A stretch of DNA of 64,000 nt from Eonycteris spelaea (GCA_003508835.1 PUFA01000003.1:8223501-8287500); one strand, 5' to 3'. Shown: positions 25,296 through 38,138, numbered from the stretch's first letter. Notes: generated by a model not told the origin, from the sequence alone. A program made the numbers and translations.

Positions 25296-26779
25296 GACAT
25301 TTCAGTAATAAAATCATTAAGACTTTGTAGTTGAATTTGGGGGAGATGGAGGAACCAAATATATGTTTTTAGGGAGTGTTAATTGCACATTTTTTGAATA
25401 GCGAATGATTAGTACTTTTTAAAGTGAGGGTACACTTAAACATATTTTTGTCCTAAAAGTTGATGGGATAAATTGAAGTTAGGAGAGAAAGGATTGACTT
25501 ATTGACCAAAAGTTTTAGAATAGATGGGAAGAAATGGGTATTAGACAAGAAGCTGGTTTAAGGAAAAAAAAATGCTGATTTCTAAGATCAGAGAGAAGAG
25601 AAACAGGAAGGAAGGGGTGAAGAAATAACTAAATTGAAGAGTACATTGGAAAGTGAGGGTTTTTTTCAGGTGAGTGGTTGTGCATTTGATGAGACTAGAG
25701 GACTAGGGGTTTCAAGAGAGTCAAGAGCTTTGGAAAGCAGCATGATGGATTGTCCTGTGGATTCGTCTGAGGAAAAAGTCATTGCCAAACAGCACTGAGG
25801 CTTCATTTGAGGTTAGGTGGCAGTGGACACAGTTGGTCTGCTTCTATGCTTTTTATCCCAGCAGTGCTAAATATTTGTGCATTTAGCTTGGTGATAGATA
25901 TACCAGAAGTTGGATTTTGCAAGTATTGAAAGTTTACAGAGGCTCAAATTGAAGGAACCAAGAGATTTTATAGGACTTGTAAAATGCTTGTTAGAGTGGT
26001 TGATTATGGGGTCCAGGCTAGATATGGAGAAGATTAAAGTCAAAGGGGCTGCAGTGAATGGAGGTCTCAGGAAGTAGAAAATATGGATTTGAAGAAAGAA
26101 ATATATGTTGTCAAATGGTGTTATATAGAGTCTCAAAATAACATTTCGAATATGATCAGCTTTAGGTGAACACATGGGGCAAAAGTCCTCTCCTTAAACA
26201 GCTTTTAGTTTCAGAAATCAAATATAAAGAAACCAAGGGGTCAGAGCACCATTGGTCAGTCCTGTTCAGATAGAATTGTAGCTAGTTCTTTGTTCAGTCC
26301 CCATGTAGCAAAATTGGTTTAATAAATTCAGAGCTTGGGTTTGTAGCCAGACATGCCTTTGTGCATAGCTCTCTGCAAGCTATGCTTGAAGAATTTTTAG
26401 AACCTCCTTGATTATACATGGCAGATCCTCTTTTCTCTAGGGATTTGTACTTTATAAACTGTGTCTACATAGAACAATTTTGTGACCTTTTTAAAATATA
26501 TGGCAGCTGGTGGAATAAATATCAACTAAAGTGAAGTCATATTTAGGTTTTTATTACACTTTCAAATTGAACATCACTGATGAATAGGTTGTTGTCTGTC
26601 ATTTCTGTCATCTCTATCATTTTTAAGTGATGTCCATCTCAGCCTCCATTTGATGATATCAGGACTATCAGGGCTGTCTTTCTAAATACTTTCAAGACCA
26701 TTCCTCAACTGCTTCTAAATAAATTATGCCTATTATTTTTTGTCCAAATAGTAATTGCAACATTTCAATCCGTTCTTAC

Positions 26780-27230
26780 TGATCTCCCAATTTTGTTCTG
26801 TATTCATTTCTATGTGGCTGTGGTCTGTTAAATGACTAGCCACTGAAGGATATGTACTGTGTAGGCTCTTTAAAATTATATCTAGCTTTGTGCTGTTCAG
26901 GTTTTTGCACTCACTGGCAATAATGCACATAATTTTAACTGTGGAGAATGTCATTAAACTAAAATGGAACATTTACACAGTCCCTTTTGCAGAGAATTTT
27001 GGACCAGGAAAATGAATGTGTGTGTCAGACATTTTACAGCACATGAGAATGTGATTTATTGATTTCTGATGGCTCTCTTGGCATCAGTGTATATATTTAA
27101 AGAAGTCACGCAGCCTTTATAAATGCAAATGGAAAAGGGCTTTCCATCTCTTTCCTCGATGGAAATAGCTCATACATTTGCAATAACTCAGGCTCCTCTT
27201 AGAGATTGCTCTATGTACCGTATATATTGA
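26780..27230. other. Non-repetitive island, candidate regulatory sequence
   Basis: No simple repeat or transposon wording is recognised. The stretch contains TAAATGCAAATGGAAAAGG (an octamer-like ATGCAAAT) beside CTTTCCATCTCTTTCC, and AATAATGCACATAATTTTAA. These are only motif resemblances. Inference: a possible intronic enhancer; equally it may be ordinary old sequence. Confidence 0.25.
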
Positions 27231-28499
27231 TTTAAAAATTATACAGTTATTTTATTCTACAAATAGCATATATAATGAAATGTCAATTTACCTAACAGAT
27301 TATAAAAATTCAAAAGTATTAAAGATATGAAGAAATACTCATATCTTAAGCCTTTAGGTAAAACTAAGTGTGTACTTGAGATGTAATTATTTTAATGGAA
27401 CTGACACTTTGGCTTTTTCCCTCCTTCTGAAAGCATATCTTAAAGTACTTAGGAAATCCAATATTCCTTCTAGCCTAAGTCACTTACTGGTGATAGTAAA
27501 TCAAACATAGCCAAAGATATCCTTTTAGACTGGGCCTGGAGATTTCCATTCTCGCCACTTGAACTCTATACTTATGAAGGAAAGTGATTTCATTTGAATA
27601 GTGTTCACTTCTTAGCTAACTGCATAGTTAACACCGAATCGTGTTTATCAGTATCTACTTCAGTATATATCAAATAATGTATTAGCTGGATTGAATTACA
27701 GATGAATAAGTAATTGTATTTAACAGTCAATTGGACAAACAGCTTATTTCAACCTTAAAAATGGTTAGGACACACTGAGGATCACACACTCATTTAACTT
27801 GGAGAATATTTCATTCTGTACATTAAGCCACTTCCTCTTTCGTATGGATACTTGAGAGGGTATATTTGAGAGGTCTTGTATAAGCAACTACCTCTACCAT
27901 ATGAAATTATTAGATATTTAATATTGTCATTTAATATTTACATAATTACTTTTATTTTTACCATATATAAATCACTTAATAATATATGTATATGTAACAC
28001 TTAACCATCAGCTTTTATAGGAATAGAGGATAAGGAACTTTAACTTTCTTTTATCATACAAATGACTAGAGTTTGAAAAAGATGCATGTGGTAGATTCCA
28101 CATCCGTGCCTGTCATTTTAGCAAGTGACATTCTAATGCCAAGGTCACCATGGGCCATTATGAATAGGTATCATACAGTGACTCACCCTTAAATTAGGCT
28201 TAAGGGTAAGAAGGAAGAAAACTGATTTCACTTATTAAATCACTTTTAGAACTTCTAGTAGTTATTAAACACTATTTAAAAATACAGTTACCTGAGAAAA
28301 TACTTTGATTCCATTTGTACCATTTATTAAAGACCATTGTAAAGGAATAAAGAATCAGTTATAAGCAGGAAGTGAACACTGTAGTAACATTTGAGCCTCT
28401 GGATCAAAGTGGCAGTATGTATATTTAATTTCCTTCCTGGCTTCTAAATTCCCATTACAATGACACTGGCTTTTTCACATTATTATATTTCTTTATTAG

Positions 28500-28570
28500 C
28501 CCTGGAACCTAGGGAAGAATGTTATCTAGATGCCAGAGACTGCGAGGAATTTCTGCAGGAGATAATGAAG
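28500..28570 (+). other. Exon-like segment (71 bases) that would act as a poison exon
   Basis: A T-rich tract ending TTCTTTATTAG immediately precedes 28500, and AATGAAG/GTGAGA follows 28570, both close to splice consensus. The segment is 71 bases, not a multiple of three. Entered from the upstream exon in phase 0, it reads PWNLGKNVI and then TAG (28527-28529). Inclusion would truncate the protein inside the DEUBAD domain and should trigger nonsense-mediated decay. A different frame is open for the whole length, which may be chance. It does not resemble a transposon I know. No transcript evidence is available here. Confidence 0.35.
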
Positions 28571-29978
28571 GTGAGACTAGATTGAACTAAGATTTAACTA
28601 AAAGAAAGTGACTGCCTGGAAAGGCAAACTTTTTTTGAAATCTGACTGAAAGGGACTGTAGATTTGCTCTAGAGAAAACCAGCTCTGAGCGGTCAGAGCC
28701 TTCAAGAGGAGCAAGTCTCTGTACTGCTCTTGCCCTCTGGGAATATTATCTGGGATTTAGTCCCTAAAGAGAAAGGTACTGCTGAAAATGTTCCAATCCA
28801 TATTTGCTAAGGGATTGCCTTATGTTCTGTGTCCAAAGGCTAACTGTTTTTCTAGCTAACGGGAGGCCTAATCTCACTGATGTATCCTTAAATATACGGT
28901 TAAGACACTCTTTATTAAAGAATCTGTCCCTACTCCTCACAAGTGCCAAACCTCTACTTGGGCAAGCATCAGTGGGGCAAACAGGCACTTTTTTTCTGAT
29001 TCCCCAGCTGAGCCTGAAAGACTTATGCAGGGTCCATCAGAGATTCTGACAGAAACCATCTCAATATCTAATACAGATCCAACACCCACTGACCTCTCTC
29101 TTGGGATAAAAATACAATCAGCAATGTGACATAGGAAAGATTTGGCAGTTCAAAAAAGAGACTCAGTGTGGCAATTCAAAGAACAAGACCCTCTGTGTAT
29201 CACTGAAACAGGATAAAAATGATTTCTACAAGATCAATAAATTTTAGGTGATTCAGGAGAATTGAGTTATTTTTTAAAATATTGAAATTTTATAATGGCC
29301 TATGTAGCAATGTGCTAGACATTGGGGATGTTATGTTACCTGAGACTGTTATGCATCTACCTTGATCAAGCTTGTAAGTCTAGCAGGAGAACAAGATTGG
29401 AAGTAGAGCATGTACACGCAGCTCCCTGGGAATATTACTTTGAAAGAGAGAGAGAAAGCTTGTGTGCGGGCATATGAGTGAGCTGGGTGTAGTTATTGGG
29501 AAATAATGCGATACTTCGGAATTCAATTAAAATATCTTGGGTAGAACCAGAACAATGCTCAGTGTCTGGCCAACTCGTCCCCGTTTTCACAGTACCAGTG
29601 GTGGGGACGGACACTGAGAACAGTGCACTGTGACCTCTGTCCATTTCAGGGAGTTATTCCTGGCCCCTGGTGTTCCCTCACGTTTATGCCCTGATCAAGA
29701 CTCAACGGAAGAGCTCCAGAATTTTCTCTCCTTTACACTCTTCCTTGGTTCTCTGATTTTCTTCTTGTGGTTTCCTCAGACTCTCAGTTTCAGTTTCTTG
29801 TTGGCCCAATAGATGTTTGGTGGTGCTATTTGCCGAAGAAGGTAAAACCGGAAGATGTTTTTCGAAACTTTGGAAATGTTCATCTGAGGTGCATTTGAGA
29901 AATCTATATGAAAACTTTAAATAAGGAGTTGGCTGTAGAGGTCCGAAGGTTAACCTAAATTCTGAGCTGTAGTTAATT

Positions 29979-30011
29979 AATAATAATAATAAATAATAAT
30001 AATAATAATAA
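29979..30011. repeat. Microsatellite (TAA)n
   Basis: About ten TAA units with one AAATAA interruption, read directly. Confidence 0.95.
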
Positions 30012-30179
30012 TTAGAAACCACCGACATGCAGATATTAATTAAAAACCATGGATATAAATGATATACACTGTAGAATGAGAAAAGGACCCAAGACTAAAG
30101 CTTGAGATTTCCCAATCTTAATGGCCGAATAAAGGAGATTAAGCTTTCAAAGGATGCCAACAACTAATAGCCAGTAAAA

Positions 30180-31230
30180 TGAGAGAAAAACCAAGAATGT
30201 GTATCGCTGAAGTTAAGGGAGTGCATATTTAAAGAGGAGGGTGAAGAAAGGAAGTAGATAATATAGACATGTCTTTTCAGAAATTTGGTTATTCAGTAGA
30301 AGTCATAGGGTAAATAGAATAGTATAATTTAAGGAGAAAGGTGGGGTTTTGTTTATTTGAATTCTTTTTTTAACCTGGGAGAGGATTTAGTATGTTTAGT
30401 GATCAAAGGAATAGTGATCTCTTTAAGAAGGAGCAGTTAAATAATCAAATAAAAAATGGAAATCAGTTGCTTACTATAATGATCCCTTAAAAGGCAGAGA
30501 TGCAGAAGGTAGTGATCAGAGTATTGGAGGAAAAATTTTCCTTAGAAATGAAAACTGGAAGAGAGAAAATGGGTGAAGAAGATAGATGTGAAGCTTGCTA
30601 GCGAAAAGCCTAGGATTTCCTGTCTGATTGCCACGGTTTCTTTTTTACCTAGAAAAGTACAAGTCAAAATTATGGGAAGTTAGTGATAGGTAGGGTGACA
30701 ATAAGGAGGAAGGTAAAAAGCTTGAGGAAAATGGAGCTTGAAATAGTCACCAAAGAGTGAGAGTGGAGTTCACTAAAAGAAGCACCCACTATAGGCTAGC
30801 TGGAGAGTGATTAAGTCACCCACAAATGAAGACTTAATCATCAAACTTGTTTGCTGAAAAGAATGGATTTTCCAAAGTACTGGCTATGGAATGGCAAGGT
30901 CCACTATGAATTGGGCTTTTGTCATATGTGTGTATCCAAATAATGAGAAGGGCAAGAATCTTCAGAACGTGACAGACCCGAAAATCTAAGCTTTAAAAGG
31001 AAGGAAATGATGCAAGGAGAGGAACAGTGGATGAAGTGTAAGTAAAGGAAGGGGTGGGTGGACAGCAAGTTATAATGAGGTCAAGAGTGATTATAATAGG
31101 AGTAGGTGAGTAAGCTGGCTGGAAGGAGGGAGCTGGGCCAGCATAACATGATAAAAAGTTATAGCGATAGAGCCATTTGGGGGATTCTATTTCCCAGTTT
31201 TTTCCCAAATATCTAGTCCTCTGACTTCTT
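30180..31230. repeat. Purine-rich old interspersed repeat, family unresolved
   Basis: The order of GGAAGTAGATAATATAGACA, TCAGAAATTTGG, TAATTTAAGGAGAAAGGTGG, CTGGGAGAGGATTTAG, GATTTCCTGTCTGATTGCC and GAAATAGTCACC parallels a long, common mammalian repeat I remember by wording but not by name. It probably belongs with the pieces near 18.8 and 20.5 kb. Confidence 0.45.
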
Positions 31231-31299
31231 TTCATTGTTAGTAGCTCTACAGAAAATTCGAGTTTTCCCCTTAAGGTTTGGGGTTTGTGTCTAGTTTAA

Positions 31300-34060
31300 G
31301 AATATATGCCCTACATGAATTTTTACAAATATCCTTAAAATAGTCTAAAATTTTTTTAAATTTTTTGAACACTTTTCTCTTTAGATTTTTAGAAAGATGA
31401 GTCCTGTGATTTTTTTTTTCTTTTTTCAAGATTCTTTTATCTATTCTGGAGTCCTGAATTTCATGTGAATATTAGGACCAGACTATCAATTTCTGTGAAG
31501 AAGCCAGCTGGCATTTTGGTAGGAGCTGTCTCAGATCTTCAGATCACCTTGGAGAGTATTGTCACTTAACATTATTAAGTCCTCTGATCCATCAACCTGA
31601 ATATCTTTCCATTTATTTAGATCGTTTTAATTTCTTTCAATCGTGTGTTTTAGTTTTCAGAGTATAAGTTTTACAGTTCTTTTATTATATCTATCTCTTA
31701 CTATTATTTTAAATGTTACTGTAAATCGATTTTTTTTCTTCATTTCATTTTTGGATTGATGACAAGTCAGCTGTTAATGTCATTGTGGTTCCCTTGTAAA
31801 TAGCGAGTCATTTTTCTCTTTCAAAATTTTCTCTTTGGCGTTTTTGACTATGATGTGTCCGGGTGTAGATCTTGTCACATTTATCCTATTTAAAATTATG
31901 TTGAGCTTCTTTGACTTGTAGATTAATGTTTTTCATTAAATTTGGGAAGTTTAGGCCATTATTTCTTTGACTATTTCTCTTTCTCTCTTCTCTCTCCTCT
32001 GTTACTCCTGATACCCATTTGTTAGTGCACTTAAATGTATCCCACACTTCTCTAAGGCTCTGCTCATTTTTTTTCTTTCTGTTCTCTAGAATTCATAATC
32101 ATTATTGCTGATTCTCCTGCTAGTTCAAATTTACTATTGAGTCCCTTTAGTGAAACTTTCATTTTAGTTATTTTCCTTTTTAATCCAGAATTTCCAGTTG
32201 TTTTTTTCATACTTTTTATGTCTCTTTTGATATTCTCCATTCGATGACACGTCGTTGTCATACCTTCCTCCATTGATTTAAGCATGGTTTCATTTAGTTA
32301 TTTTCAGGTAATTATAATAGCTACTTTGAAGTCTTTTTGTGTTAAATCCAACATCAGGGCTCTTATAGGCAGTTTTTTTGCCTGATTGTTCTCCAACCTA
32401 TGGAGTCACTCTTTCTTTTTCTTTGTGCCCTCTACTCCCTACCTTTCCCCTTCCCTGTTTCCTACTCTTCCCTCTCTTTCTGCCAACTCCTTTCCTCCCC
32501 CACCTCCAGACTTTTTAGGTTATATCTTACAGCATCTGTATACTCATTCTACACCCCTCTCCCTTCTCCAGGAAGTTTTTGTTGTTGTTTCTTATTAATT
32601 TGATTAGAGACATGGCTGTATTATTTTAATGAAATGGATTTTCCCTGCAGTGTGAAGCCTCTAATGTTGCTTGTCCTTAAAGGGCACAGCTTTAGCCATG
32701 ATGACAATCTTGCTGGAGTTCTCTTTGTTCCTTTCCCTGACCTGTTAAACCATTATAAATACCTATGTTAAATGTAGTTAATGTTTAAAGTATTTTTTCC
32801 TAAAGAAGGATAGTATGTTTAATGTAACTTTATCATTATCTATCATAATTTTGAGGAGTTTGTTAATATTTGCTTTGGGGAATGGGATAATCAATTTATA
32901 TTAGATTTTCAATGGTCATGATAAAATTACCTTTACCATTCATAAACATTATGAGCCTGCTTCTAAGTGGTCTGCTTCCATGGTAGACAATGGGATAAAA
33001 TTAATGGGTAGGTATAGTGACTGTGCTCAAGGACTTGACAATCCCATTTGATATCACGCTCAGCCCCTTGGCTCCATTGGTTGCTGCCTAATTGCTTTAT
33101 CCGTTTCAACAATGCCCTGGAGCAATCAATTCCTGATTCAATTAAATTAGAACTCTATTGTAGGGATGGCTTTGAGGCCAGTTTTTGAGGTTTGTTTGGA
33201 CCCTAGGATGGCACTTTTTTCACTCTCTTTCAGTTGACCTATGGTTTGGCTTCTTGCTCTCAGAGAGTTTACCAGTCTCCTCTTACTTGCTCGCCAGCCA
33301 AACCTTCATTTCTTTCAAGAGCATCATTTGGCTTGAACTTTTCTACACTTCGTTTTAAGTAAAATCATTTCCTTTTGGGAAACCACAGAAGTTCTCTATT
33401 CTTATGGACTCCCTCTCCGCCAGGGAAGAACCTACAGCCACTGTTTCAGAGCTGAGGACAGGAGTGAGACTCCTATTTTAGTAACAGAGCGTTGGATGTG
33501 GGTGGCCGCTTCTGGTCTCTTCATCTTACCTCTGCTGGCATGGAACCTGCACCCTGTGAGAGAGCTGGAGTGAGGGTATTCGTGGTCTCAATATTTTTGG
33601 CCTCTGCACCTGAGATAGAGTCACTGCCCTCAAGTGATCACTGAGTAGAAAAAAAGAGCCCCTAACCTCTTGGTTGTACTTGCCAGGAACTTAGCTCTGT
33701 GATTCAGGGCTAGAGGGGGTGGGGCATTTCTGTTGGCCTATCCCTCACATTCAATTGCTACGTTCCTTTACCAGGAGCCGAGAGGAGAGTCACAGCCACC
33801 CAGAGAAGAGTTTCCCTCACAGGGAACAGTTGGATGAAGGGAGTGGGTTGGGGCTTAAGTGACATGGACTCTTACTTGTGGTTACCAAGATGTAGATTTT
33901 TTAAAATAATTTTCTTCATTTGGTGTATTCCCTTAGGGTAAATTCCAAAAGCCTTAAATGATTGTTGTATTAAAATAATTTTCACCGATATGGTTGTTTC
34001 ACTGGGGAACAGGTTCACAGAGTTCTTCACACCACCATTCTGGAAATGGAACTCTATTAC
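31300..34060 (-). mobile_element. Long old L1 LINE remnant, antisense
   Basis: TTTTTGACTATGATGTGTCC then GGGTGTAGATC…GTTGAGCTTCTTTGAC…AAATTTGGGAAGTTTAGGCC…CATTATTTCTTTGAC, later CTAGAATTTCCAGTTG-like text and TTGAAGTCTTTTTGTGTTAA, is a well-preserved antisense L1 segment. The right end (TTCTTCACACCACCATTCTG) looks like its 5' edge. It is interrupted near 32.8-33.05 kb by other sequence. No intact reading frame remains. Confidence 0.75.
32796..33050. repeat. Copy A of a diverged dispersed pair
   Basis: Shares ordered similarity with 34463-34730, including the exact 19-mer AATTTATATTAGATTTTCA (32893-32911), plus GAGGAGTTTGTTAATATTTG and TTCATAAACATTATGAGCCT. It sits inside the L1 remnant. The right part (GCTCAAGGACTTGACAATC) looks L2-like. 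Confidence 0.6.
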
Positions 34061-34069
34061 CTTTAGATT

Positions 34070-34140
34070 TTTTATGTAATGTTTTATATATAGTAATAAA
34101 TAATTTATAATAAATAAATATTTTATAAAAATAAAATATT
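34070..34140. repeat. AT-rich low-complexity stretch
   Basis: Almost pure A/T built of TAATAAAT and ATATTTTATAAA units, read directly. Confidence 0.85.
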
Positions 34141-34462
34141 TTTCTCTACTGGACTACCAGGTATGCCAAAGTCATTTATTAACTAAACCATCTTTTTTCC
34201 AAAAGTGACACATTAATAATAATACACAGATATTTTTGATATGTGCTTTAATGTAGTAGGTAATAAATATTTTTTAATAAAATTCAGATTACCATCTTAT
34301 TTCAATGAGTAAAAAAACCTTAGAAAACTGCTTTATATTCTTTCTACCATCATAGATTAAATTTCACATTTAGACTTCAAAAAGGAGAGTTGCAGTTTTG
34401 CTAAAATTGTTTATATTACAGATTCGTAAAGAGGGAGTTGTATTAAACTATAGACAGTCTGA

Positions 34463-34730
34463 AATACTTTTTCCTCAAAGGAGAATATTTCTTTTGATTG
34501 TACCTTTAACTTATTATTATCTTCCATAAATTTGAAGAGTTTGTGTTTATTTTCTTTGGAGAATAAGATAATTTATATTAGATTTTCATAGGTCACAATA
34601 AAATTGCATTTTGCAAATCATAAACATTGAACCTAGTTTTAAGCATCTTGTTTCTTTGGTAGGCATTGGACATAAAACTAAAAACTAGAAGCTTATACAC
34701 AAAGACTACAATCTTGAAGAAGAGTCTGAT
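34463..34730. repeat. Copy B of a diverged dispersed pair
   Basis: Matches copy A (32796-33050) in order: TTTTTCCTCAAAGGAGAATA, GAAGAGTTTGTGTTTATTTT, the exact 19-mer at 34570-34588, AATCATAAACATTGAACC, then L2-like GGTAGGCATTGGACATAAAA. The offset between copies is about 1677 bases. Confidence 0.6.
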
Positions 34731-35824
34731 AGGCAACCTGTAAAAATAGTGCAATAAGATCTAAAACAGAAGTATGCAATTTAAATGTGGGAGTTCAGAG
34801 GTAATGACACTTAGAACATAGGTTTCATTTATTTTTCTGGCCTAGAGTAATTTTGCATCAAGCCTTTGCAGATTTGTTTTTATTATTTGATGTTTTAGTG
34901 CCAAAATTCTGGTTATTTAAATCTGGCGTTTTGTACATAGAGATATCATTAAATACATGGTTAAAGAAAATGCATTAATGATGGTTGATGCACTCCAGGG
35001 GTTCAACTTTTGTATTTTCTTTAATCTCCTCTTGGGATTGTTTCTAGAATGTTACTTTTTAATCATTCATTTAATGTTTTATCTATTCAGAGATTCCATT
35101 GAAGGGAAAAGACAGAAACTAGAAAAAATCTGTTAAACAGGATTTAATGAGCGCTTATTGATACTCAGACATTTTTGGATATATTTAATAGCTTAGGTAT
35201 ATTTATTGTTAATATATTTCAATCTATTAATATACATTTGCTTTTTAAGAAATAAATATTTTTGGTCTTTGCATATCTTAAAATACACATGCATACATTT
35301 CATATTACAAAAAAGAAAACCTGTGGCAATAATGAAGCTAAGACTTACTGTGCTTTTAATACCAACTAAATATATTTCATTGGGGAAGGAAAAGTATTGG
35401 GATACCATCCCACCAACTTTACATAGATCCATTCCAAAACTTGAAACTATGCTGTAATTATTTTATATTTAACTGGAAATATTTTCCTTATACCAAATGG
35501 ATTTGACAGTTTTATTTAAATTTTAAAATGTGGTCAATTAATTATTACAAGCTTTTACTTTATATAAAAACGAGCATATTCAGCAGCAAAATCAAGTTTT
35601 TACTCTCGATTTTTAAAAATGTATGCTAAACTACTAATTGCAGAAAATATTAAACCTACATTATTTTAAGCAAACCCCCAAATTTACCTTGGCACTTTCC
35701 GATTTTGTCAGTGCTGTTCTTCCTTAGTGCCACATTTATCTTCCTTGCTATTCTGCAGGTCAGCTGTTTCTTAAAATGAGGGAATCATGGAAGGAAAAAA
35801 TAATTAGTTCTTTGTTCTTATGTA

Positions 35825-37600
35825 AATGTTTTATTGACGTTAACATGCATATGGATAAATGCCTATCTGATAGTTGTATAGTTTTATGAATTTTTAAAAA
35901 GTGAGCACAACCTCGTAACTGGCACACAGATTATTTTAAAAGAGGGAGCATATCCTATTGAGAACTTTCTCTACTCCCTTCAGTCACACTCAGAAGAACC
36001 TAGTGTCCAGACTTTTGTCATTCCCAATTAGCTTTTTTAACTTTATATAAATGAGGTCATTCAGTGTATATGCTCCGTTTTATTAAGCTAAATATTGTTT
36101 GTGAGATTCGTACATTTCTTTGTATGTGGCAGTAATTTATTCTCATTGCTGTGTAGTTTTCCATTGTGTGATTATATCATATTTTCTTTATTGATTTTCT
36201 TAGTGGACATTTGGGTTGTTTATTTTGGAGCTGTTTTGAGTAGTACTGCTCTGAACACATTTTGATATATTTTTTTTTGGTGGGGGTGGGGTTTGCCTAA
36301 GTACAAAAGTCTTTGGGGCTTATGCCTATGGGTCTGATTGCTGGATCATAGAGTTTGCATATATTCAGCTTTTTAAAAAGTATTTGACAGTTTCCCAAAG
36401 TGGTTACTCCAATTCCACAGGGAATATGTGACATTCAGGCTATTCTATATTCTCACCAGGAGGACTGGATATTGTCAGTGTTGTATAATTTTATACTGTG
36501 GTTTTATTTTACATTTCTCTGACTAATGAGGTTGAGTAACATTTTATATGTTTTATGTAAATTTTGATTAGGGAATGCAATCAATGTAGGATCAATTTAG
36601 GGAAGAATTGAAAATTTTACCATGTTAAATATTCTAATCCATAAATATAGCTTATCTTATTTATTGATGTATTCTCTAATTTCTCTCAGTAATGTTTGAT
36701 AGTTTCTTTAGCAAAGGTCTTATACATCTTTTAATAGATTTGTTCCTACACATCTACTGATTTTTGCTGCTATTCTAAATTGTTTCTACTTTTCGTTGAT
36801 GATATAGAAATAATTTTTTGTATATTGATTTTTTTCAGTGAATGTGCTAGCTCACTTATTCATTCTAAAGTATAGAGTTTCTTTTGGATTATTTGAATAT
36901 ACAATTATATTGTCTATAACAATTACAGTTTTATTTATTCTTTTTAAATGCTCATATCTTTATTACAGTATTGCACTGGATAATATCTTCAACACAGTGT
37001 TGAATAGAAGTGCTAATAGCTGCCATCTGTATCTTGTTTTCAATCTCAGGGGATAAAGATTTTAGTATTTCATGCATATGCAGGAAGCTTAATGCAGATT
37101 TCTTTTAATAGAAGCTTATATTAAGGAAGTTTTATTCTTTTTCTGGTTTTCTGAGTTTTAATCATAAATGATACTTTCTCCATCTGTTAAAGTGATTGTT
37201 TTCTCCTTTATTTCATTAATGTGGTAAATGATTAATTTCTTTTCAGATATTAAACAAGCTTTGTATTCCTAGAATAAACAACATACACACACATACATAT
37301 AACTGCAATTTGTTAATTTTACTTAGAATTTTTACATTTATGATCCAGGGAGAAATTGGCCAGTAATTTTCCTTTCTGGTAAATCCTTGTCAGGTTTTGC
37401 TAGTAAAAGTAATATTGCCCACTTAAAATCATTTAGTAAGTATTCTATTTGATGAGAAAATTTGTATGGTTATTTCTTTTCAAAATATTTTGAAAAATTT
37501 ATTTGTAAAGTTATCTAGGTTTGAAGATCTCTATGTAGAAAACTTAATTACTTAAGATATAAAAACTTAAAAACTTAAGATTCAAATTTAGTAGATGTAG
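35825..37600 (-). mobile_element. Old L1 LINE fragment, antisense
   Basis: ATAAATGAGGTCATTCAGTG, TTTTCCATTGTGTGATTATA, GGACATTTGGGTTGTTTATT, TGATTGCTGGATCATAG, GTTTCCCAAAGTGGTTACTC and GGGAAGAATTGAAAATTTTA are the antisense of the L1 ORF2 3' part. The open frames across it are fragments or chance. Confidence 0.85.
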
Positions 37601-37639
37601 AAATCCTCTTGTCAATTTTTATATTTTGTGTTTTTGAGA

Positions 37640-37887
37640 ATTAAAAAAAAACTAATAGTTCTATTGGAGTATAATTGACATAAACTGAATACGTTGACAG
37701 TAGAAGTTGATATATTTTGACACATGTATACATACCTGAAACAGTACCACAAGTAAAATAACAAACTTATTCATCATGCCAAAGAATTTCCTCATACCTT
37801 TCTGACATCTATATGATAGTAAGCCCCGTTCCCCTCTTTTATTTGGATCTTCTTAAAATTTTAAAACATTTTAGAGTTTTCAGTGTA
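37640..37887 (-). mobile_element. L1 3' UTR fragment, antisense
   Basis: ATTGGAGTATAATTGACATA, then TTTGACACATGTATACATAC and CTGAAACAGTACCAC follow the antisense L1 3' UTR wording (TTGAGGTATAATTGACATA… GAAACCATCACC). It is cut at its right by a MER5-type element. Confidence 0.8.
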
Positions 37888-38138
37888 CAGCTGGGGTTTT
37901 CAGCCTCTGCAGTAGTGATGTTTTATACTGGATCATCTCTTGGGGTGGAGACTGGGCTTGGGGAGGCCTGTCCTGTGCTCTGTAGGATGCTGCCAGCTCA
38001 CCTGGCCTCTCTCTACCCACTAGTTGTCAGCAGGATCTCATTTCTCTAGTCTTAACAATAAAAATATTTCTCTAGATATTGTCAATTGTCCTTTGGGGAA
38101 CTAATCTCCCAAGTCAACAAGGAATAGAGGTTCTCACA
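37888..38138 (-). mobile_element. MER5A-like hAT DNA element, antisense
   Basis: Opens CAGCTGGGGTTTTCAGCCTC and contains GGCCTGTCCTGTGCTCTGTA, GGATGCTGCCAGC…TGGCCTCTCTCTACCCACTAG and ATTGTCAATTGTCCTTTGGG, the order expected of MER5A on the reverse strand. It ends near GAATAGAGGTTCTCAC. It is inserted in an L1 3' UTR. Confidence 0.85.

Noticed and set aside
28764..29049. Overlapping open frames on both strands as a retrocopy of a gene
   Set aside because: No recognisable protein, no poly(A) tail and no target duplication found.
29702..30028. 108-codon minus-strand open frame
   Set aside because: Its start is a poly-Tyr/Leu run made by the (TAA)n microsatellite; no protein resemblance.
32064..32285. 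73-codon minus-strand lysine-rich open frame
   Set aside because: It is a fragment in the antisense L1 remnant, not a host gene.
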